A DNA stretch of 64,000 nt, taken from contig CAVURM010000001.1 in NCBI GenBank assembly GCA_963743875.1, positions 62,001 through 126,000 on the forward strand, given 5' to 3'. Shown here in pieces: positions 26,734 to 35,647 of this stretch (the first letter of the stretch is position 1; each line of letters starts with the position of its first letter). Both the position numbers and the translations under genes were made by a program. This stretch comes from RHKX01 sp963743875 (lineage in GTDB: Bacteria > Actinomycetota > Thermoleophilia > Solirubrobacterales > 70-9). The notes below the pieces were generated by a model that saw only the letters and a program-made list of their open reading frames with translations, made no database searches and was not told the DNA's origin.

Positions 26734-26973
26734 ATGGCGTTGAGCGGTGAAGATTGGATCGCGAGGTTCGCGACGGAGGTCGGCGCGGTGGCGCCTGATC
26801 AGGCGCAGGTCGACAAGTTGCTGAAGCTGGCCGCCGTGGCCGCCCATTCATCGGAGCGGATCGCCGCACCGATCGCCTGCTGGATCGCCGGCACGGCCGG
26901 TCTCGATCTCGATCGGGCGATCGAGATCGCCGAGCGGACCGATACCGGCGACCGGGAGGGCGACGGCCGCTGA
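26734..26973 (+). CDS. Small DUF6457-type protein
   Basis: The 79-residue protein reads WIARFATEVGAVAPDQAQVDKLLKLAAVAAHSSERIAAPIACWIAG, the pattern of DUF6457. This small helical domain occurs alone or fused to molybdenum-cofactor proteins in actinobacteria. A strong GAGGAGG ribosome-binding site precedes the ATG. It lies 48 bases after modC on the same strand, consistent with a molybdenum-related role, but its function is not established. It converges with the deacetylase gene, with 1 base between the stop codons. Confidence 0.75.
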   Translation: MALSGEDWIARFATEVGAVAPDQAQVDKLLKLAAVAAHSSERIAAPIACWIAGTAGLDLDRAIEIAERTDTGDREGDGR

Positions 26974-26974
26974 C

Positions 26975-27709
26975 TCAGGCGGCCATCAGGTCGGGCACGG
27001 TCACGAACTCGTAGCCCTCGGCGGCGTATCTGTTCAGGGTGTCCTCGGTGGCGGCGACCGAGCGCGATCGGTCGGCGGCGGGCTCGAGGTTGTTGCCGTC
27101 GTGCATCAGGATGATGTCTCCCTCGCCGGCATCGGCCGCGTGTCTGGCGATCGATCTCTGCGTCGCCGTCCGCCGCCAGTCGTAACAGGTCACAGACCAG
27201 GTGACGGGTTCGTAGCCCTCCTCCCGCATGGCCCTCAGCGTGCCGGGTCGCCGCCGCCCGTACGGGGGCCTCATCAGCATCCCTCCGCCCGAGCGGGAGA
27301 ACTCGACCCCGGAGGCTTCCACCGCCGCTCGGCATCGCCGAAGCTCCTCCTTGACGGCCCTGCCGGAGAGCAACGGCATCGTCGGATGGGTATGTGTGTG
27401 GTTGCCGATCGCGTGCCCGGCCGCGTGCATCTCGCGCAGTAGACCCGGCTCCCGCTCCGCCCACATTCCGATCGAGAAGAACGTCGCCTTGGCACCGAAC
27501 CGGTCCAGAATCTCCAACAGCCGCGGCGTGTAGGTGGGGTTGGGCCCGTCGTCGTATGTGAGGGCGATCCTGCGGCCCGCCGCGGGATTCCGACAGATCG
27601 TCGAGCCGTAGATCTGGGCTGTGGGGTACTGGGCGCCGTAGACGGCGATCCCGATTGCGCCGGCGGCCCCCAGTCCGGCTCCGGCCCCGATCAAGTGTCG
27701 TCGCTTCAA
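26975..27709 (-). CDS. Polysaccharide deacetylase (carbohydrate esterase family 4)
   Basis: The 244-residue protein has a short N-terminal hydrophobic segment after twin arginines (MKRRHLIGAGAGLGAAGAIGIAVYG), likely a membrane anchor or signal. The NodB domain follows with ALTYDDGPNPTYTP (motif 1, catalytic Asp-Asp), GNHTHTHP (motif 2, zinc His), MRPPYGRRRPGT (motif 3), WSVTCYDW (motif 4) and IILMHDG (motif 5). CE4 enzymes remove N-acetyl groups from peptidoglycan or other GlcNAc polymers. It starts with TTG overlapping the stop of the upstream glycosyltransferase by 4 bases, with GGAGG just before, so the two are coupled. Confidence 0.93.
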   Translation of the reverse strand: MKRRHLIGAGAGLGAAGAIGIAVYGAQYPTAQIYGSTICRNPAAGRRIALTYDDGPNPTYTPRLLEILDRFGAKATFFSIGMWAEREPGLLREMHAAGHAIGNHTHTHPTMPLLSGRAVKEELRRCRAAVEASGVEFSRSGGGMLMRPPYGRRRPGTLRAMREEGYEPVTWSVTCYDWRRTATQRSIARHAADAGEGDIILMHDGNNLEPAADRSRSVAATEDTLNRYAAEGYEFVTVPDLMAA

Positions 27710-28866
27710 GGTTCCTCCACCTCTTTGTTCTCGTTATCCGTCCCACGCTCCCGGCCTCCCACCAGGCGCATGCGCGCGAGGCGGCGGGCTCGGCGAAGCT
27801 CGCTCGGCTTGCCCTCGGCAGCCGCGACCATATGGTCTTCGACCGTCTGCAGCGTCAACTCGTTGCCCTTCTGCTCGTAGCCGGACAGCCGCTCCTGGAA
27901 GGCGTCGGTCTTCGCCAGGAAGCCCTCGAGGACCTCGGGCGTCAACTCGCCGGTGGCGGCGCCGTAGCCCTCACGCTCGAGGTAACGCGAGTTCATCAAC
28001 TGCTCGAACTGGCCCGGGAGTGGAATCGCCAGCATCGGCTTGCCCAGGTAGACCGCCTCGCTCATCAGCGAGAAGCCTCCCCCGGCGACGATGCCGCGAG
28101 CGGTCCGCAGGTCCTCGACGAAACCTTCGTTGGAGCGGGGTTTGAACTCCAGGGTCCCATCGGTGGTTCCCTCGGCCGGACCGCCGCGCATGCCGTACAC
28201 GCGGCACCCGACCCCGCTGGCGCGCAGCGCGGCCAGTGCGCCCTCCTCACCGCTGGAGTAGACGAGCAGGTGATCGCCCGGCTCCGGCTCGGCCTCGACG
28301 ATCGCCCGGCGCAGGATCGGCGGCACCAGCTTCGTCTGGCCCCTCGCGAGTTGCGGATAGAAGAAGGTGGTGACGAGGTAGTTGACGGCGTTCGGCACCA
28401 TCGATCGGGTCACCGCCCGCGCCAGCGTGAAGTCCTCGCGATGGCCGTCGACGATCTCGGCGTCGTGGTCGCAGCGGTCGAGCATGTTGATGTTGTCGAC
28501 CGCGATCAGCGGCGTCCGACTGACCCGGGCGTAGATCGCCGACAGCGGCTCGAAGTCGGTGACGACCACATCGGGTTGCCAGGCGCGCGTCATCTCCAGC
28601 CAGTGGCGGATCGATTTCGGCGCGCCCGAGCCGATGTCGGAGACGTTCCGGCGCACGGTCGCCCAACGCCTGATCTCGCCGTTCTCCATCACGAACGTCG
28701 CGCCGAGGATCTCCTCGACCTCGGGCAGGACGCCGCTCAGGTAGTTGAAGGCGGCTCCCGATGCGACGACGCGGACCTCGTGGCGCTCGAGCAGCGATTC
28801 GATCACGACCTGCGAGCGGGTCGCGTGGCCCATTCCCTCTCCGTTGACCCCGTAAAGAACTCGCAT
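27706..28866 (-). CDS. Glycosyltransferase, GT-B fold (MJ1255/VC2487-like)
   Basis: The 386-residue protein begins MRVLYGVNGEGMGHATRSQVV, the signature of the MJ1255/VC2487-type glycosyltransferases related to MurG and MGDG synthases. The C-terminal half has TARGIVAGGGFSLMSEAVYLGKPMLAIPLPGQFEQ, the nucleotide-sugar site. ATG 28866 is preferred because a GGAGG lies 5 bases upstream; the frame stays open for 12 more codons. The donor and acceptor are not known; coupling to a CE4 deacetylase suggests synthesis of a GlcNAc-containing envelope glycan that is later deacetylated. It diverges from the molybdopterin oxidoreductase gene by 68 bases. Confidence 0.85.
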   Translation of the reverse strand: MRVLYGVNGEGMGHATRSQVVIESLLERHEVRVVASGAAFNYLSGVLPEVEEILGATFVMENGEIRRWATVRRNVSDIGSGAPKSIRHWLEMTRAWQPDVVVTDFEPLSAIYARVSRTPLIAVDNINMLDRCDHDAEIVDGHREDFTLARAVTRSMVPNAVNYLVTTFFYPQLARGQTKLVPPILRRAIVEAEPEPGDHLLVYSSGEEGALAALRASGVGCRVYGMRGGPAEGTTDGTLEFKPRSNEGFVEDLRTARGIVAGGGFSLMSEAVYLGKPMLAIPLPGQFEQLMNSRYLEREGYGAATGELTPEVLEGFLAKTDAFQERLSGYEQKGNELTLQTVEDHMVAAAEGKPSELRRARRLARMRLVGGRERGTDNENKEVEEP

Positions 28867-28934
28867 CGGTCCTCCGTCGCCGCTGTTGCCGACATTCTCC
28901 ACGACCGGGAGTAGGCTGCGCGTGTGAGCAGGCC

Positions 28935-31097
28935 ATGAGCGCGACCGAGCACATCACCTACTGCCGGATCTGCGAACCGCTCTGCGGAATGGTCGCCACG
29001 GTCGAAGACGGTCGCGTGACCAAGCTCAGACCGGACAAGGACCACCCGCTCTCGAAGGGCTTCGCCTGCCCGAAGGGGATCGCGATGACCGAGGTTCAGA
29101 ACGACCCCGATCGGCTTCTCCATCCTCAGCGACGCCGTCCCGACGGCTCGTTCGAGCAGATCAGCTGGGAGACGGCGCTCGATGAGATCGGAGACCGGCT
29201 CGGGGCGATCAGGTCCGAGCACGGCGGCGAGTCGGTGGGCTGGTACATGGGCAACCCCGGCGCATTCAGCTACTCCCACCCGATCTGGGTCAAGGGTTTC
29301 CTCGACGCCCTCGGATCCCAGCACTACTACACGGCCTCCTCCCAGGACGTCTCCAATCGCTTCGCCGCCAGCTCGCTGCTCTACGGATCGCCGTACGTCC
29401 TGCCGATCCCCGACCTCGCCCGGACCGAACTCCTGCTGGTGGTGGGCGCCAACCCGCTCGTCTCTCACGGGTCGGTGATGAGCGCGCCCCGGATCAAGGA
29501 CCAGCTCCACGAGATCACCGATCGCGGCGGCCGCGTGATTGTCGTCGATCCGCGTCGCACTGAGACCGCGCGTGAATTCGAGCATCTGCCGTTGCGCGCC
29601 GACTCCGACGCCAAGTTGCTGCTCTCCCTTCTCCAGGTGATCTTCGCCGAATCGCTGGAGGATTCCGACGCGCTCGCCAGGGCGACCGGATCCGACGACC
29701 TCCGCGAGCTGGTCGCCCCCTTCGAACCCGAGTCGACGGCGGAGGCAACCGGCGTCGAGCCCGAGCGCGTGCGGCAGCTCGCCCGCGACATCGCCGCGGC
29801 CGAGGGTGCAGCGATCTACGGGCGGACCGGCTCGTGCCTGGGTCGGCACGGGACCGTCGTCTCGTTCCTTCTCGATGCGCTCGCCCTCACCACCGGCAAC
29901 CTCGACCGCGCCGGAGGCTCGATGTTCGGCGAGGCGGCGATCCCGTTTGATCGGGTTGCCGAGGCGATCGGGGCGGGTAGCTATGGCGAGAAGCGCTCGC
30001 GCGTGGGTGGCTTTCCGGAGGTCCTCGGCGCGATGCCGGCCTCGTTGATGGCCAAGGAGATCACGACCCCCGGAAGGGGCCGGATGCGGGCCCTGTTCAT
30101 CTCCGCCGGAAACCCGGTCCTGAGCATCCCCAATGGCGAGGAGCTCAGCACGGCGATGGGCGAGCTCGATCTGTGCGTTTCGATCGACATCTATCTGGGT
30201 GACACAGCCAGGCTGGCTGACTACGTACTGCCGGCGACCACGTTTCTCGAACGCGAGGACGTCCCACTACCGTTCCTACCCCTGTTCACCAAGCCCTACA
30301 TCAACATGACCGAGGCGGTCGTCGAGCCCGCCGGCGAGGCTCGGCAGGAGTGGGAGATCATCGAGGCCATCTCCTCCCGGGTCGGGATCGTGCCGTCGAG
30401 CGTCCTGGCGGCCCGCTGGCTCGGGCGAGCCGGTCTGAAGCTCTCACCGCGGCGGCTCGTCGATCTCTTGCTCCGGATCGGATCGGACGGCGATCGGTTC
30501 GGGCTCCGCCGGGACGGCCTCAGCCTCAGGCGGTTGGCCGAGTCACCGCACGGAATCGTCCTGGCCGAGAACCTCCAGCCCGACGTATTGGCCGGCAAGA
30601 TCCGCCACCAGGACGGTCGGGTTCAGCTCTGCCCGAGCGAGATCGCCGGCGAGGTCGGACGCATCGCCGACGGCAACGGGGGCCAGAACGGGGACTTCCC
30701 GCTGCGGATGATCGGCCTGCGAGAGCTTCGCTCTCACAACTCCTGGATGCACAACTCACCGAAGCTTATGAGTGGCGACCGGGTCCATCGAGCCCGGCTC
30801 AATCCCGATGACGCGGCGGCCGCCGGGATCGCCGACGGCGCGCGAATCCGGGTGGTCTCCGCCCATGGCGAGATCGAGACCGAGGCACGGATCACCGACG
30901 AGATGAGCCCCGGCACGATCGCCGTTCCCCATGGATGGGGCCATAGCGGCGGCTGGGAGACGGCGAACGCCGCCGGGGGTGCGAACGTGAACGTGCTCAT
31001 GTCGTCGGAGCCCGACGATCTCGAGCGGTTGGCGGGCATGGCGCATCTGAACGGCGTTCCGGTGCGAATCGACGCCGTCGCGGCGGCGTCGGCCTAA
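28935..31097 (+). CDS. Molybdopterin-dependent oxidoreductase (Fe-S, formate-dehydrogenase-like family)
   Basis: The 720-residue protein starts with a [4Fe-4S] domain, C10-x2-C13-x3-C17...C45 (CRICEPLCG to KGFACPKG). This is followed by the Mo-bisMGD catalytic domains: ISWETALDEIGDRL, LLVVGANPLVSHGS, VIVVDPRRTETA, FISAGNPVLSIPNGEE, LADYVLPATTFLERED, and a C-terminal cofactor-binding domain with LRELRSHNSWMHNSPKL and IAVPHGWGHSGGW. The size suits the DMSO-reductase superfamily. The substrate cannot be assigned, and no separate Fe-S or membrane subunit is adjacent. The following DUF1295 gene begins 15 bases after its stop, so the two probably share a transcript. Confidence 0.9.
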   Translation: MSATEHITYCRICEPLCGMVATVEDGRVTKLRPDKDHPLSKGFACPKGIAMTEVQNDPDRLLHPQRRRPDGSFEQISWETALDEIGDRLGAIRSEHGGESVGWYMGNPGAFSYSHPIWVKGFLDALGSQHYYTASSQDVSNRFAASSLLYGSPYVLPIPDLARTELLLVVGANPLVSHGSVMSAPRIKDQLHEITDRGGRVIVVDPRRTETAREFEHLPLRADSDAKLLLSLLQVIFAESLEDSDALARATGSDDLRELVAPFEPESTAEATGVEPERVRQLARDIAAAEGAAIYGRTGSCLGRHGTVVSFLLDALALTTGNLDRAGGSMFGEAAIPFDRVAEAIGAGSYGEKRSRVGGFPEVLGAMPASLMAKEITTPGRGRMRALFISAGNPVLSIPNGEELSTAMGELDLCVSIDIYLGDTARLADYVLPATTFLEREDVPLPFLPLFTKPYINMTEAVVEPAGEARQEWEIIEAISSRVGIVPSSVLAARWLGRAGLKLSPRRLVDLLLRIGSDGDRFGLRRDGLSLRRLAESPHGIVLAENLQPDVLAGKIRHQDGRVQLCPSEIAGEVGRIADGNGGQNGDFPLRMIGLRELRSHNSWMHNSPKLMSGDRVHRARLNPDDAAAAGIADGARIRVVSAHGEIETEARITDEMSPGTIAVPHGWGHSGGWETANAAGGANVNVLMSSEPDDLERLAGMAHLNGVPVRIDAVAAASA

Positions 31098-31112
31098 CGG
31101 CCTCCGCCCGCA

Positions 31113-31910
31113 ATGCTCGACCTCGGGGTTCAGCTCGGCTCGCTCGCGGCCGCGGCTGCGGTGATGGGGGTCGCCTGGCTGGTCAGCCTTCGAATGGGGG
31201 ACGCCTCGGTCGCCGACGTGGCCTGGGGTCTGACCTTCGTCGCCGTGGCCTGGGTCTGTCTCGTCATCGGACCGGCCGCAGGTGACCGGAGCCTGCTGAT
31301 CGCGGTGCTCGTTTCAATCTGGGGCGTGCGGCTGGCGGCCTACATCGCCTGGCGACACGACGGCGAGGACCGACGCTACGTCGCGATGCGTCGCAAGTAC
31401 GGCGATCGGTTCGCGTTGCGCAGCATCTTGTCGGTGTTCGGGCTACAGGCCGCAATCGCATGGGTTGTCTCCGCGCCGATCCAGGTATCGGCCGCGGATG
31501 GGACCCCCGACGCGATCGGTCTCCTCGGTATTACCGGGGCGCTCGTATGCGTCACGGGAATTGCGTGTGAGGCGGTTGCCGACAGGCAGCTCGCTCGCTT
31601 CCTGAAGCGCCCCGACTCCGCTGAAGCGGTCATGGATTCGGGCATCTGGCGCTACTCGCGCCACCCCAATTACTTCGGCGACGCCTGCTTTTGGTGGGGG
31701 GTCTGGCTGATCGCGCTCGAGACCGGTTCCGCCTGGTGGACGGCGATCGGGCCGGCGCTGATGACGCTCTTTCTGCTTCGGGTCTCGGGGGTGGCGTTGA
31801 CCGAGCGCACGATCACCAGTCGCCGCCCCGGCTACCGCGAGTACGTGGAGCGGACGAGCGCCTTCATCCCGCTTCCGCCGCGACGCTCAGCCTCGGCCCC
31901 GAGGCGTTAA
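31113..31910 (+). CDS. DUF1295 membrane protein (steroid 5-alpha-reductase-like)
   Basis: The 265-residue membrane protein has about six helices and the DUF1295 C-terminal signature GIWRYSRHPNYFGDACFWWGVWLIAL, followed by SGVALTERTITSRRPGYREYVERTSAFIP. This isoprenylcysteine methyltransferase/steroid reductase-like fold binds NADPH or SAM in relatives. Actual activity is not known. An N-terminal segment (VADVAWGLTFVAVAW) also matches the family. It is likely co-transcribed with the molybdopterin oxidoreductase before it, which raises the possibility of a shared lipid or steroid substrate; that is inference. Confidence 0.85.
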   Translation: MLDLGVQLGSLAAAAAVMGVAWLVSLRMGDASVADVAWGLTFVAVAWVCLVIGPAAGDRSLLIAVLVSIWGVRLAAYIAWRHDGEDRRYVAMRRKYGDRFALRSILSVFGLQAAIAWVVSAPIQVSAADGTPDAIGLLGITGALVCVTGIACEAVADRQLARFLKRPDSAEAVMDSGIWRYSRHPNYFGDACFWWGVWLIALETGSAWWTAIGPALMTLFLLRVSGVALTERTITSRRPGYREYVERTSAFIPLPPRRSASAPRR

Positions 31911-31993
31911 CCGGCTTCCCACACGCCTGCTGGCCGGCTGTGTAAAGGTGCGGGTGACAACGTCAACGTTGGCCATCGACGAGGAGGTCGAAC

Positions 31994-33037
31994 TTGCAGC
32001 TCGGGATGATCGGACTGGGTCGGATGGGTGCGAATCTCGTTCGTCGCCTGATGCGCGACGGCCACGAATGCGTCGTCTACGACGTCGACGCGGACGCGGT
32101 CGCCGAACTCGCCGGCGAAGGGGCGACCGGGACCGGCTCCCTGCAAGAGTTCGTCGAGGCGCTCGAGATTCCGCGCGCCGCCTGGATCATGGTCCCGGCC
32201 GGCTACGTCCAGGACACCCTCGACGAGCTGGCCGAGCTGATGGACTCCGGCGACGCGATCATCGACGGCGGCAACTCTTACTACCGCGACGACATCGATC
32301 GCGCCGCGGCCCTGAAGCCAACGGGGATCCACTACCTCGACGTCGGCACCAGCGGTGGAGTCTTCGGCCTCGATCGTGGATTCTGCTTGATGATCGGCGG
32401 CCCCGAGGAGGCGGTTGGCCGGCTCGAGCCGATCTTCGCGACGATCGCCCCCGGCGTCGACGCCGCCGAGCGCACGCCCGGCCGTGGTGGCGAGCCGACC
32501 CCGGCCGAGCAGGGCTACCTCCACTGCGGTCCGACCGGCGCGGGGCACTTCGTAAAGATGGTCCACAACGGGATCGAGTACGGCGTGATGGCGGCCTATG
32601 CCGAGGGCCTGAACGTGATCGCGAACGCCGACATCGGCACCCGCGAGCACGAGATCGACGCCGAGACCGCACCGGTTCGCGATCCCCAGTACTACCCCTA
32701 CGACATCGAGATCTCAGACGTCGCCGAGGTCTGGCGCCGCGGTTCGGTGATCGCCTCATGGCTACTCGACCTGACCGCTTCGGCACTGCACGACTCGCCG
32801 ACCCTCGAGGGGTTCAGCGGCCGGGTCTCCGACTCCGGCGAGGGGCGCTGGACCCTCCATGCTGCGATCGACGAGGGCGTTCCGGCGCCGGTCCTCAGTA
32901 CGGCGGTCTACGAGCGGTTCGCCTCGCGCGGCGAGGACGAGTTCGCCAACAAGATCCTCTCGGCCATGCGCAAGCAGTTCGGTGGACACGATGAGAAGCC
33001 CGCGCAGGACGCGGTGGAAAGCGACGCGGGAGCTTGA
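31994..33037 (+). CDS. gnd: 6-phosphogluconate dehydrogenase (decarboxylating), short form
   Basis: The 347-residue enzyme has the N-terminal dinucleotide site GMIGLGRMGANLVRRL, DGGNSYYRDD, the GTSGGVFGLDRG loop and the catalytic GHFVKMVHNGIEYG. It belongs to the shorter NAD-type (YqeC/GndA-like) branch rather than the 470-residue NADP enzyme, so NAD preference is likely. It oxidatively decarboxylates 6-phosphogluconate to ribulose 5-phosphate. It starts at TTG 31994, supported by GAGGAGG a few bases upstream. Its stop overlaps the TTG start of zwf by 4 bases (33034-33037), so the two are translationally coupled. Confidence 0.95.
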   Translation: MQLGMIGLGRMGANLVRRLMRDGHECVVYDVDADAVAELAGEGATGTGSLQEFVEALEIPRAAWIMVPAGYVQDTLDELAELMDSGDAIIDGGNSYYRDDIDRAAALKPTGIHYLDVGTSGGVFGLDRGFCLMIGGPEEAVGRLEPIFATIAPGVDAAERTPGRGGEPTPAEQGYLHCGPTGAGHFVKMVHNGIEYGVMAAYAEGLNVIANADIGTREHEIDAETAPVRDPQYYPYDIEISDVAEVWRRGSVIASWLLDLTASALHDSPTLEGFSGRVSDSGEGRWTLHAAIDEGVPAPVLSTAVYERFASRGEDEFANKILSAMRKQFGGHDEKPAQDAVESDAGA

Positions 33038-34518
33038 GCACCTCGTCGATAGCCACGCTGCCGTCGGCCGTCGGCGACGTGGCCGTCGCCGCCGTTCCCG
33101 ATCCGCACGTCGTCGTGCTCTTCGGTGCCTCGGGGGATCTCGCCGCGCGAAAGCTGCTGCCCGGCTTCTTTCATCTCGAGGGAGCGGGGCTGCTCCCTCC
33201 TGAGTACAGGATCGTCGGCACCGCCGCCGAGGACTGGGACGACGCGACGTTCATCGACCACGCCCAGAAGGCCGTCGGTGAGTTCAGTCGCACCGAGGTC
33301 ACCGAGGAGGCCTGGGAGACGTTCGCGAGCCGCCTCTCCTACGTGCCGATCAGCGCCGGCCCGCCGGCCCTGGGCGAGGCGGTCAAGCACGCCCAGCGGG
33401 GACTCGGCAGCGAATCCCGGCTCCTGCACTACCTCGCCGTTCCGCCGGTGGCTTTCGATTCCATCATCGAGACCATCACCGCGGTCGGGCTCAACGGGCC
33501 GAACTCCCGGGTGATCCTCGAGAAGCCGTTCGGCCACGACTACGAGTCCGCCGTCGAGCTCAACGACAGGCTCCACGGCGCCTTCGACGACGCCCAGATC
33601 TTTCGGATCGATCACTTCCTCGGCAAGGAGGCGGTCCAAAACATCCTCGCGATGCGGTTCGCCAACGGCCTCTACGAGCCGCTCTGGAACCGCAACAACA
33701 TCGAGTTCGTTCAGATCGACGTCCCCGAGACGCTGTCGATCGGCCACCGCGCGGGCTTCTACGAGGGCGTCGGCGCCTACCGCGACATGGTCGTCACCCA
33801 CCTCCTGCAGCTGCTCAGCTACATCGCGATGGAGCCGCCCGCGGCGTTGTCGGCGAAGGCCCTCCGCGAGGAGAAGAACAAGGTCATGCAGGCCTTCCGC
33901 ATGATCGATCCCGACAAGGTCGTCCGGGGCCAGTACGACGGCTACCTGAACGAGCAGGGCGTCGTCCCGGAGTCCGACACGGAGACGTTCGTCGCGGTCG
34001 AGGTCGAGATCGACAACTGGCGCTGGGCCGGCGTTCCCTTCTACCTGCGGACCGGCAAGTGCATGGCCGAATCGCGGCACATGGTCACCCTCGACTTTCG
34101 CGAGCCGGCGATGAGGATGTTCCCGAACGAGGTTCAACACCAGGGCGCCAACCAACTCGTCTTCGAGCTCTCGGAGCCGGGCTCGATCACCGCCGACTTC
34201 CAGGCGAAGGTCCCGGGTGCGACGATGATGCTCGGACCCGCCCGCATGGTCTTCCGGTACGACCAGTCGTTTCAGGCCGAGAACCAGCTCGAGGCCTACG
34301 AGCGGCTGATCCACGACGCCATGCTGGGCGACGGGACGCTGTTCACCAGCGCCGAGGGGATCGAGCGCCTCTGGGCGATCAGCGCCGACGTCCTCCAACA
34401 CCCCGGCCAGATGCACCCCTACCCGCAGGGTTCGTGGGGACCGGAGGCGGCGATGGACCTGCTGGCGCCGAACCTCTGGCGATTGCCCGAGGCCGAGTTT
34501 CCACCCACCAAGAGCTGA
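33034..34518 (+). CDS. zwf: Glucose-6-phosphate 1-dehydrogenase
   Basis: The 494-residue protein has the nucleotide-binding FGASGDLAARKLLPGFF, the active-site signature RIDHFLGKEAVQNIL with catalytic His, and FVAVEVEIDNWRWAGVPFYLRTGK. It oxidises glucose 6-phosphate to 6-phosphogluconolactone with NAD(P)+. The start is a TTG overlapping gnd, so coupled translation is expected. Together with gnd it supplies the oxidative pentose phosphate branch. A lactonase (pgl) gene is missing from the cluster. Confidence 0.97.
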   Translation: MSTSSIATLPSAVGDVAVAAVPDPHVVVLFGASGDLAARKLLPGFFHLEGAGLLPPEYRIVGTAAEDWDDATFIDHAQKAVGEFSRTEVTEEAWETFASRLSYVPISAGPPALGEAVKHAQRGLGSESRLLHYLAVPPVAFDSIIETITAVGLNGPNSRVILEKPFGHDYESAVELNDRLHGAFDDAQIFRIDHFLGKEAVQNILAMRFANGLYEPLWNRNNIEFVQIDVPETLSIGHRAGFYEGVGAYRDMVVTHLLQLLSYIAMEPPAALSAKALREEKNKVMQAFRMIDPDKVVRGQYDGYLNEQGVVPESDTETFVAVEVEIDNWRWAGVPFYLRTGKCMAESRHMVTLDFREPAMRMFPNEVQHQGANQLVFELSEPGSITADFQAKVPGATMMLGPARMVFRYDQSFQAENQLEAYERLIHDAMLGDGTLFTSAEGIERLWAISADVLQHPGQMHPYPQGSWGPEAAMDLLAPNLWRLPEAEFPPTKS

Positions 34519-34540
34519 CAGCGAGAAGAGGAGCGATCAG

Positions 34541-35646
34541 ATGAGTACAGCCGGCGGATCCACGGCACCCAGGGACCTCCACGATGCGGGTCAGAGCCTC
34601 TGGCTCGACTACATCACACGCGGTCTCGTCAACGACGGGACCCTGCAGCGCTACATCGACGAGCTGTCGCTCACGGGGCTGACCTCGAACCCGACGATCT
34701 TCGACAAGGCGCTGCGCGCCGGCGATCAGTACGACGCTCAGATCGGCGAGCTGCTCGCTGCCGGCAAGGAGGGCGAGGAGCTCTTCTTCGAGCTCGCGGT
34801 CAAGGACCTTCAGGGAGCGGCCGACCTCTTCCGTCCAGTTCACGATCGGACCGACGGCGTCGACGGCTTCGTCTCGCTCGAGGTCTCGCCGCTGCTGGCC
34901 TACGACACCGATAAGACCACCGCCGCGGCAGCGTCGCTGCACGCGAAGGCCGATCGGCCGAACCTGTTCATCAAGATCCCCGGCACCCCCGAGGGCCTCG
35001 ATTCGATCACCGATTCGATCGCAGCGGGAATACCGGTCAACGTCACCCTGCTCTTCGACGCCGACTCAGTACGAGCGGCAGGCCGACGCCTACATGAAGG
35101 GCATCGAGCACCGGATCGAGCGTGGGGAGGACCCGAAGGTCGAATCGGTCGCCTCGATCTTCGTCAGCCGCTGGGACGTCGCGGTCGCCGACAAGGTGCC
35201 GGCCGAGCTCAAGGACCGGCTCGGCGTGGCCGCCTCGATTCGTGGCTACGTCGCCTACCGGCGACTGCTGGCCTCCGAGCGCTGGCAGCGACTCGAGAAC
35301 GAGGGCGCGAGACCGCAGCGGCTGCTGTTCGCCTCGACCGGAACCAAGGATCCGGACCTGCCGACGACGAAGTACGTGGACGAGCTCGCCGCCCCGAACA
35401 CCGTCAACACGATGCCCGAGGAGACCCTGCTCGCCTACGCCGAGGAGGGCGTGCTCAGGGGGCTCGCTGCCGGCGGACGGCGGCGACAACGAGTCGCTGC
35501 TGGCCGAGTTCACGGCGGCCGGAATCGATCTCGACGCCCTCGCCCAGCAGCTCCAGACGGAGGGCGCCAAGAAGTTCGAGGACTCCTGGAACGACCTGCT
35601 CGACTGCATCGCCGGCAAGGAGAACGCGGTCGGGGCGGCCGACTGA
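34541..35646 (+). CDS. tal: Transaldolase (two frame interruptions)
   Basis: The first part (34541 to about 35066) reads SLWLDYITRGLV, LTGLTSNPTIFDKAL and NLFIKIPGTPEGLDSI, with the Schiff-base Lys145. At about 35066 the family sequence moves to the next frame (QYERQADAYMKGIEHRIERG to TVNTMPEETLLAYAEEGV). At about 35466 it moves again (LPADGGDNESLLAEF to KKFEDSWNDLLD, stop 35646). Each move is equivalent to one extra base. The full product would be about 367 residues, normal for a TalA-type transaldolase. It transfers dihydroxyacetone units between sedoheptulose 7-P and glyceraldehyde 3-P. GAGGAG precedes the ATG. The breaks are most likely sequence errors, since protein-level conservation is kept on both sides. 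Confidence 0.9.
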
Positions 35647-35647
35647 G

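Noticed and set aside
31911..31993. Palindromic-looking AACGTcAACGTT before gnd
   Set aside because: The arms are not truly complementary over their full length, and only the short CAACGTTG core is symmetric, which is expected by chance.
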